Assembly: GCA_015178975.1 (NCBI GenBank)
Contig: WHVD01000009.1
Location: 992,001 to 1,056,000 of the forward strand
DNA: 64,000 nucleotides
Direction: 5' to 3'
DNA from: Hysterangium stoloniferum
Taxonomy: Eukaryota > Basidiomycota > Agaricomycetes > Hysterangiales > Hysterangiaceae
In this document: positions 56,213 to 64,000 of the stretch, piece by piece
Position numbering within the stretch: position 1 is the stretch's first letter
How the letters are laid out: each line of letters begins with the position of its first letter
Translations under genes and position numbers: made by a program
Notes under the pieces: generated by a model
The model's input: only the letters and a program-made list of their open reading frames with translations
Databases searched by the model: none
Told to the model about the DNA's origin: nothing

Positions 56213-57803
56213 TCATGGGCCCACACAACAGTCATGATCGACTTTAGGCACCTCCGAATTTAGTTGCTCAGGAGTGAGTCGGGATTGGATATTTTCAAGA
56301 AATACGAGAGCTTCCGTGGCTGTGAATCTTTCTTCAAGCTTGCTGGTTATCATGCGATCGAAGAGAGGCACAAGAAGGGGTACAATCGGGATCGAATCCT
56401 GATTGAAAAAGAGGGCCTGTTTATGTTTGAGCATCAGACATAATGAATAAATGCACCTGAAATTCAATACAAAACAGGTTCCCAACACATGCTACTTTAA
56501 ATGTAAATGGATCATAGTCAAGTTCACCCTGAGAAGTGTCAAAGGGCAGTGCCATGATTTGGAACGACATATCAGATGCTAGTCGACATTCCTCGGGTTT
56601 TGAGGTAGAGGAAAACATGATAGAACAATCGAAATCGCATAGAGCATAAAGAGACTTATTCTGTTCTCGTAAGATGCGTCGCGTACCAGGTGCTTCATTG
56701 CCAAATATCCCGGCGAAATGGTTGATGAGAATGTTTTTACAAGCAACATCCTACTCAATACATGTTTATCGGACAATAGGATAGCAGTGGGAACTGTAGT
56801 CAAAAGATGATAATATATTATTATCGTGTCTTTTATACTAAATAAATATTAACTAATTACTAATATTTCCGGATACGGGATATCGAGTTGCCGGCCCCAC
56901 AACATAGCATTAGTGAGCCGCTGACTCGTTACACTGGAATGTGATGGAGCCGTCGGGAACGTTTACTAATATATTATATTATATTACCAATAGGAACAAA
57001 ACTCACGCGGTGAACAATGAGGTTTCTGTGTAGAAATTCAACAGCCTGCAGAATTTGGAATATAGGCAGCCCCCCATGGCACTAGTAAAAAATGCACATA
57101 CTCTCAAAACGCTATGCATAAAAGTTAGCATCTCTCGTATAGTCGAGAACCATGGCATTAGAGGGTTTCGACCCCATCTAATAATATTAATGATGTCCTG
57201 AGGGAAAAATCGTAGCAGAATTACCTTGGCATAACGACAAACCAGTCTTCGTCATACTTTAAGAAGAAGAATGGGTACAATGCAGTGAAATTCCGCCTCG
57301 TCCTTGCAATCGTATAGGAATCGGAAAACACGATGATGGTCCGAACCACCTTTAACGAATTTGATTACGACGTGACGGGACTGAGCATCCTGAGCATAAG
57401 CAACCTGATCCTACTATTCCTCAGTAATAGTATTACGTTGATATTGCCCTGTAGAAAATTACCCAAAGCGTCGCTGCTAGATCGGGGCTGTCCAATCCCC
57501 TACTCGCTCTATCAGAACCTCCGATGTGTGCATAGGGGAAATCGGTATAACCATTGTAAACTTCAGCTGGACAGGTATACCATACGTGATTCTGCGGTAC
57601 TCCCAGCTCTTCCCAAGTCGAATACAATTTGTATCCCCTGTCCATGAACCAAGGACGTAGTCTTCCACCGCGCCGTGTGCTCCTCGCCACTAAGCTCGCG
57701 ATCGTTCCAGAGATTGTGCGACTTGGAATTGGATCACATATGATCAGACCACATGGAAAAAAGAAAGAAACAAGTAGCAAGACTGTACCTTAGTTGCCGA
57801 CAT
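56213..57803 (-). pseudogene. Protein kinase-like gene (agaricomycete family), intron-rich or decayed
   Basis: A likely start MSATK is at 57,803, followed by a GT donor. Pieces in order: WNDRELSGEEHTARWK, RPWFMDRGYKLYSTWEELGV, PYAHIGGSD, HVVIKFVKGGSDHHRVFRFL (beta-3 Lys), LLLKYDEDWFVVMPR, MPWFSTIREMLTFMHSV, AVEFLHRNLIVHR (catalytic-loop start), KNILINHFAGIFGNEAPGTR (Asn of the loop), YALCDFDCSIMF (DFD in place of DFG), ALPFDTSQGELDYDPFTFKV and FDRMITSKLEERFTATEALV. This is a kinase fold of the divergent type abundant in agaricomycetes. Several junctions use GT..AG introns, but at least the N-terminal joins need shifts I could not resolve, so it may be a pseudogene. Ends at 56,213. Confidence 0.65.
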
Positions 57804-58014
57804 GGTTGACGGCTTTCAAACTCCGCGGCACAACCCAGCTGGAGATTCATGGCACTGTTCCGAATACCTGATGCGGGGTTTCAAATTTGCCTCCGAAGTG
57901 CCATTTTGCTCGCATTCACAAAATGCGCGACTTCTTTCAAAGTAGTGCGCTTTAGACCCCAATAAATTGTGACTATAAATTATAATACACAGGCTATATT
58001 ATTGTGGGACCAAA

Positions 58015-58829
58015 ATTACTCACTATGACACAGTCCCTTTGACATTCATATGAGATGGTTCTTTGCTTTTAGTGATGGTTTCGTTGGCAGATTTCAGATA
58101 TTCCAAAAAAGTTCCAAGGGTCTTGAAAGTAACATGGTCAGATATTTAGTGGGTTTGGATTGTCCTGGAGGTTTGACAGGAGGATTGGAATCTTACTGAT
58201 GTTGAGCTGGAGTGTCAGGCTGAGTGGTGAGGAGTTGTAAAGGGGATTGAAGTTGAGATGGTTCTTCAGTAGTTTTACATTTGGGACCCATGATGAACAA
58301 GTTGCAGGTGTGAGATCTGATATACTGTTAAGCTCTCATGTCAGAAGCTTATTTCAGAACTATTGGAAAATACCTGGGAACTCAGATACTTTCATGTAGG
58401 GATAAGGACTTCTTATGTGCTGCACCCTTACACAAATGCTTGGGTCTCCTTATTTCAGAAGCTCATTGTATACCAGAAAGATGGATAATATCTGGAGTTC
58501 CAAAGAGTTCAAAATATCAAGCATACAGAAAGAGATGAGGAATAAGCCAACTAAGTTGATATCAGATCTATGGTATAAATACATATTTGTAGAATTAATA
58601 TAGGCTATTCTGTAACTGTCCTACTAACTGAGATCACAATAAGACAGGTTTGGACAGGGATTTTGAATTGTGCATATAATAAGTAAACAAATGAATACTT
58701 GTCAACAAACAAGTTACTGAATATGGAATAAGGGTAGAGGTGTGGAATGCTTGGGAACTATGTATGGTTCCAGAGGCCAGAATTATATCAGAAGATGGAA
58801 ATGTCTGGAGAACAGATCATACTGTAACA
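58015..58829 (-). mobile_element. 5' end of a second Gy-B-type element (LTR plus gag start)
   Basis: The LTR at 58,326-58,829 (TGTTAAGCTC...CATACTGTAACA) is followed on the minus strand by the same PBS as Gy-B (AGATCTGATAT on + at about 58,313) and a gag start MGPKCKTTEEPSQLQSPLQL at about 58,290. Gag homology fades by 58,015 and the rest of the element is absent. Confidence 0.8.
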
Positions 58830-58889
58830 GGTTCCCAGAATACACTGGTGTAAAGTTTACTAGATGAATACTAGGTGGGTGCTAAGTTG

Positions 58890-59234
58890 ATTTTCTGATT
58901 GGATTGTAAGTACAAACATTTATTAGAATATATAGTACTAAATATTATTGTACTACTAATCTGGTGAGATAAAAAGATAAAACAGGTGAACAAGAAACAA
59001 GGCAGGGTTGACCATACATATGTAGAACAAGGGTTAAGGCAGAATAGGAACAAATGCAGGAGCATAAAAAACCAGATGTCACACATGCTCAGGAATGAAT
59101 CAAGGCAGAGATCTTCATGTGTCCAAGAGGTCTGGGATATTCAGTTGAGTCTGGTTGGTAAATCATCATGTACAAAAAGGATAGGTGCAGGTAGGATAGG
59201 ATCCAGGTCCTGGCAGGTTCCCCAGTCCAACAGT
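58890..59234 (-). repeat. Degenerate Gy-A-type LTR fragment, reverse
   Basis: Contains TAAGTTGATTTTCTGATTGG, TAGAATATATAG and the end CCCCAGTCCAACA, aligned to the 17,357 copy. The start is lost against the Gy-B-type LTR. Confidence 0.6.
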
Positions 59235-59666
59235 TCAGGGGTTTACCAATGACCACATTCACTGTGATGAATGTCATTGTTGGTCTCATATTGCTTGTCA
59301 GTGTGAAAGAAGAGCTAGTAACCTTAGAAATAAGCCATTCATTTGTGATGAATATGATATGGTTCAAATTAAACTGGTATTGCAACCTTGATCAGAATGG
59401 TATGTGAATTTGTTTTAATATTTGGATAACCTCTTACAGATGTGTTTCAAATAGCTCAACAGCTCAACAGCTAAATAACCATCTACTCAACCTTTGCACA
59501 AGTGCCATTTCCAAATCAAAATTCACCTTCAATTATCTTAATGCATGTTAATCACATTAGACCTAGATTGGGTGCCCTTGTCCAACATGGGAAGTATTAC
59601 TATCCTGTGTGCTTAATTTAACTTGATCATGATTCTGATCCCAAAAGACAGCATGTGAAATGGTGG
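59235..59666. other. No gene recognised
   Basis: Protein-like but broken fragments, interrupted by the next solo LTR. They may belong to the same relic as 60,164-61,080. Confidence 0.35.
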
Positions 59667-60158
59667 TGTTATGATCCATTCCCCAGATACTTCACTCTTC
59701 CAATATAATTCCTACCTCCAGAACTTTATTTAGTCCTCAAACATTCTGCACCTCAATCCTTGTTCCATATTTGGTAATTTGTCTGTTGACAAGAATTCAT
59801 TCATTTACTTATTATGTTCCCAATTGAAATCCCATCTGAATCTGTCTTATTGTGATCCAAGTTAATAGTACAATTACAGAACAACTTACAAACATGTTTA
59901 CAACTCAGATCTAATATTGACTTAGGTAGCTTATTCCTCACCTCTTTCTGTACACTTGATATTCAGAACTTTTTGGAGCCCAGATATTCTCCATCTCTCT
60001 GACATACATTGACCCTTTGAAAAGGACATCCAAGCATTTATGTAAGGGCACAGCACATAAGCTGAAGCCAAATCCTTACCCCTATCTGAAAGTATCTGAG
60101 ATCCCTGGTTATTTTCTGATAGTTTCCACAATAAGCCTTCCAACACAAGAACTTAACA
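59667..60158 (+). mobile_element. Solo LTR, Gy-B type (TSD GGTGG)
   Basis: TGTTATGATCC...GAACTTAACA (492 bp) is flanked by GGTGG at 59,662-59,666 and 60,159-60,163. The hairpin block GCACAGCACATAAGCTGAAG is at about 60,046. Confidence 0.93.
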
Positions 60159-60163
60159 GGTGG

Positions 60164-61080
60164 TGACATAATCACTATCATAACCTATCTCCAACAAAGT
60201 CATGGATTCCAGAACATGATGTTATCGACTCCTTGTGGAGAGACTAGAAGTACAGATGGCAAATTAGAGTAAGCTATTTAAAGTTATTTGTACTTACTGA
60301 AATAACTGAAGTTTGACTTTTATAGTTGGGAAAAGGGGATTGGGTGTGCTCATTATTACATGAAGATGACAAGATCTTGGATTGCCTTCATTACCCCTCA
60401 TATCCAATGTTTGATGCTCTTCTGAAACCTCATCTTCCAGTTCTTAACAAGCTGGTGAAGATACCAAAACAAGTTAGAAGAGAAGAATGTCCTGCTTTTG
60501 ATTACCTGTACACTGAGAAGGCTATTTCAGAGTTGAAGGCTGGATCCACTTACCTCAAAAGCCATCTCATATTGTTTTCTGGAAACCTCTCTTCAATAAA
60601 AATTGCAATGATACATTACATTATTGGCTGCATATGAACCACAAGGAACAAGGATAAATGGAGCCAATGAGTACCTGCAGCCCATGCAATGACTCTTCTT
60701 ATCCTGAAACAGTCTTATACCCAATTATCCCCTGATGGCCCACCTTTCAAGGATCTCCCTCAACATACACAACTATTTCAAGACCTACTGAAGCAGTCAT
60801 AGCATATACAGCATAGCCAAGTACCACCATTCCCTGCCATAGATGTTGACAAAGAAGCCATTGGATTACTTGAACATGAAATGCTTGAGAGTTCAAAAGC
60901 AGCAGGGCTTGCCAGCTTTCAACAATGGGGATTGGATGCAGGTAATCATTGGAATCCATGGAGTCCATATCCTTTTATTCCCTACCCTTGGAATGAATGT
61001 GATATTCCTGAACCAGAGGAGACTGAATATATTTTGCTATCAATTTCAAATCTGATATAGATTAATGCTCATACTTTCAT
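60164..61080 (+). pseudogene. Unrecognised coding relic
   Basis: Plus-strand pieces with protein-like composition: WEKGIGCAH, FDALLKPHLPVLNKLVKIPK, QVRREECPAFDYLYTEKAIS, then DGPPFKDLPQHTQLFQDLLK, EHEMLESSKAAGLASFQQW and NECDIPEPEETEYILLSISN. Stops and shifts separate them. I do not recognise the family; its setting among repeats suggests a transposon-borne gene. Confidence 0.4.
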
Positions 61081-61439
61081 GTAGCATGGGCCAGAATTTA
61101 ATGAAGGCAGTGAACCAGACACTCAGTTTGAGAAGCAGTCTGAAAGAATACTCAGAAAATGACCCAGACTGAATTATAAAGAGACTTAAAGGTATAAATA
61201 TTTTAATGCAAATAAAAGAGTTTTCTGTATATAATTTTCATTTTAAGAGCATATAACACAATATATGTACATAGAGCATTTCACACATAGTATTTCATAT
61301 TTTTTAGAGCCTCTGTCATCCACAAGTAAGGATGTTTCAGTGTCACTGCAGTTATGTACCTTCCTAATTAGGATTGTGCAATAGAAACATAGAGGAGTCC
61401 TGCTGTTCAACTGTCTACTAAGTGTGGGATTCTCTGGTG

Positions 61440-63000
61440 GGACTTATATTTTTGACTGCCAACTCAGCTTGTTTACCAGATAGCCCTTCCCTAGGTCACT
61501 TAAATGAGGTCTATGGTACAAAAATAAAACAGTTGAATACCTGTAGGCACTCATGTAATGCCAGAACTTCTGAAAAAGTGGCAGATTGTTGTAACAGAAC
61601 AAGATTGAGACACTCAGGAAGGAGTTTTGTTGCATGTGGAAATGAGTTATTGCAATTGGAGTGAAATACTGTAGCAAAAAAATATAGTGATAAAGCTTCC
61701 TAGAATGAAATACTCACATCTATATTTGCATAACCCCAATATCTGTCAGTTGGGTTGAGTTAACAATGTAAGAATAAACATATATGACCAGCCTCTTCAA
61801 GTTGTATTTGAGGCAGTGGCTTTTCATTGATGAAGTCATGCTGGGATGCAAGGCATTTTGTCATACAGCACAAGATATGCATTTAAATTTTCATCACTGT
61901 CCCCATCAGGGATACATTCAGCTTTTGTTAAAAAGCATTGGGGCCAATTGTGATTTAGGCTCTCATTCAGCTTTATCTCATTTTGCTTCTGATAAACTGC
62001 ATATCTGGCATTTACCTACTGGTTTCTTACCATTATGAGCTGAAACCAGTATATCCCATAAGCTCCTCTCCTTTAAAATAATTTCCATGCCTTTGGGCTG
62101 GTTTGGATATTCAGGATGATCCACTGGGAAGCACATTGATTGGACTTGGCCTCAGAGGTGTGGGTGGGGGCTATTGAAGGGAATAATGGTATCATGCATT
62201 TGCTTCTGCTTGCCTCCTGGACTAATGTTCATGTTCTTTGCAATTAGTGCATCACTGCTGATTGTTGGTGTGCTGATGATTGGTCAAATCAGAATATACC
62301 AGTGGCACCATAACATTGTGGATATTTACAGTATTGCATCACTGACTTGTAAAATGAGAATTAGCTGAATGAATAACACCTAAACCAAGGATATCTCAGT
62401 TAAGCAATTGCTCCATGTTCCAATATTGGTCATGATTTTTGCTGGGATAGATTACTTTCATGTATTTGTTACAGTAAGCCTTTCATACTCTGGGAGTTGC
62501 TGCTGAGCTGCAATCTGGTCTAGATTGAGTGCAAAATGACCAGTTGCTTCAATAATGAAGTGAGAGACATGGAGGAGCCTGACATGGCCCTTTTTCCATA
62601 ACACTTGCTGATCCTCAGTGAGTCATCTGGTGATTTGCTGGTGATTTGCATGGAAGCCACTCTCATCGTGATCAATTACATGATGAACCTTCTCTCCAGG
62701 CTTGAGTTTTGGAAGTATGGGCTCCCCAGTCTTGTCATCATACATATGAAATCAATAAGCTGCAAAGGCTCCTTTAGTAAAAACACCCAACTATGGAAGT
62801 ATTGTGGTCTTACTGTTCCAGGTCATACAATGTACTCAAAAATATGTTCTGATATGCAATAATAACCCATGACCATCCATATAGATACCCATGCAATGTT
62901 TTTGAGAATGAAATTTACATCTTTTCAACCATTATTCTGAGGTTGTTAATGATATTTGCTGGTATATGCCAAACATGGGTAACAGTGTTTCATTCACATG
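61440..63000 (-). pseudogene. DDE-superfamily transposase relic
   Basis: On the minus strand pieces occur in order: GEPILPKLKPGEKVHHVI, DHDESGFHAN (first acidic motif, about 62,675-62,640), VLWKKGHVRLLHVSHFIIEA, LDQIAAQQQLPEYERLTV, then after gaps INEKPLPQIQLEEAGHICLF, LNPTDRYWGYAN (in place of the LNPIE-type motif) and the C-terminal FWHYMSAYR...GLSGKQAELAVK. This matches the order of a DDE endonuclease-like family common in agaricomycete genomes. Full of stops. No terminal repeats located. Confidence 0.6.
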
Positions 63001-63753
63001 TTGTCGGAATTGAAATGAAGTTATGTTCTTGTCCAAATTAGGCTGTTAATATGAAATAAACAAATAAGATAATTTAGCTGACTGTTCCCACATCTAGGGT
63101 TGCAACATGGGTCCTGATAGCTTGAAATATTTCCTCATCATTTAGCAATGAATGATGCAAAGCTCACTTTTTCTTTAGTAAACATCCAAAATGAAGTTCT
63201 CACCTTGGCAGTTGATTGCAGGTTTACACTCTGCTATGTTGAAAACCTGTTGTCAAATAGGCTCACTGGGTCTGGGTCACACAGGTTGATAGGACCATGG
63301 TGTTGTTAGATTTTCAGGTAAAGCGAGCAGCCAGAGTCATATAGTGACTGGGGGCACTAATTCTCACATTAATTAGTGCTTTTGTTATTAGTATATAAAT
63401 CCCGTAGTTACGCATGTGACCCCCCATGCATTTATAACCAACAATATCACTCAGACAGTATTGCGCTCATCCTCTATAGGTCTGGTCATACTTTCGCTGA
63501 AAGGTTAACAGGTGTACTGCTCAACAAACTAACAAACAGGATACATGGCTGGGCAGCAGGAAAGACAGGATGATTACATAAGTAACTAAAGGTCCACTGG
63601 GGTGCCAAGCTTACATATGTGAAGGCTTGCAACTATGTATATCAGGCTATCTCTCTCCCTTTTGGTGGAGATTTTCATGCAAAATGTTGTAATCTGAAAG
63701 CACAGCAATATCCAACATTGTCTGCAGTGTGGTACTGTTTGATCCATTCCTGG
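63001..63753. other. No gene recognised; possible short LTR
   Basis: TGTTGTTAGATTTTC at 63,301, a TATAAATCCCG box near 63,396 and CTAACAAACA near 63,535 look LTR-like, but no clean target duplication is present. Confidence 0.35.
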
Positions 63754-64000
63754 TGTTACAACTGGAAGATCTGCTGGATTCCAGCTACTACCATATATGC
63801 ACCCGCACCCTATATGCACCAGTTATCAGTTAACCAGAATACCCACTGGAACCTGGACATTGAACCTGTCAATGCCTGACTCTTTGTGTCTCATGCATCA
63901 GGCGCTGGACCCCACCAGGACCCGTGCATGTCAAAGCCTGTCTATGTCCAACCCCATTCCATGCACCAGTCACCAGGTCTGCCTGGATAACCCAACACTC
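63754..64000 (+). repeat. Gy-A-type LTR, cut by window end
   Basis: TGTTACAACTGGAAGATCTG onward aligns with the first ~250 bp of the 14,132 and 10,235 copies. Confidence 0.88.

Noticed and set aside
63301-63540. Complete short LTR
   Set aside because: Ends look LTR-like but flanks do not show an adjacent 5-bp duplication.

Overview
The window looks like the genome of a filamentous fungus, most likely an agaricomycete (Basidiomycota). Host-type genes have many short introns (about 50-140 bp) with GT..AG ends, and the recognisable ones are families I associate with agaricomycetes: an omega-like glutathione transferase, a macrofage-activating-glycoprotein-like secreted protein, a class I methyltransferase and a divergent protein kinase. 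Base composition is AT-rich, and most of the window is nested transposable elements. I cannot name the species from sequence alone.

Positions 1-42,000 are a dense transposon nest. A Ty3/Gypsy chromodomain element on + (134-9955, here Gy-A, 5' LTR truncated) carries a 1.3-kb solo LTR and two unidentified inserts. Next come solo LTRs of the same superfamily, a second copy of the 1.3-kb LTR that holds a 675-bp non-autonomous DNA element, a degenerate Ty1/copia gag, and a Tc1/mariner element sitting inside a solo LTR. A second, full-length Gypsy element lies on - (19,027-26,367, here Gy-B, TSD CATAC). A decayed Helitron Rep-helicase follows (about 29,400-36,500), split by another copy of the 675-bp element, which is itself a nest of a solo LTR, a second mariner, a repeat-rich insert and a Gy-B-type solo LTR. 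Three mutually nested solo LTRs lie at 37,673-39,885, and a tandem tRNA-derived repeat at 41.5-41.9 kb.

From about 42.5 to 58 kb is a gene-bearing island, all on the minus strand: the glutathione transferase, the secreted/GPI-type protein, a small unrecognised spliced gene, the methyltransferase and a kinase. It also holds a LINE 3' end and a hairpin-centred inverted repeat. From 58 kb to the end it returns to transposon relics: a Gy-B-type 5' end, solo LTRs and a DDE transposase relic on -.

The most notable system is in the two Gypsy elements. (i) Both appear to self-prime reverse transcription in the Tf1/sushi manner: the 11 bases that begin exactly 33 nt after the first base of the TATA-like box are the reverse complement of 11 bases placed two bases after the 5' LTR. 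The sequences differ between Gy-A and Gy-B but each pair is matched. (ii) Both carry, between the integrase chromodomain and the 3' LTR and on the antisense strand, a spliced gene for a charged coiled-coil protein. In Gy-A, removing two phase-0 introns gives a C-X2-C-X6-C-X9-C-X2-C-X6-C cluster, the spacing of fungal Zn(II)2Cys6 domains. Introns in that orientation are invisible to splicing of the genomic RNA, so they can survive retrotransposition. (iii) Gag and Pol are joined through a conserved A-rich -1 slip site. Most inactivating stops are CGA to TGA, the mark of CpG decay.
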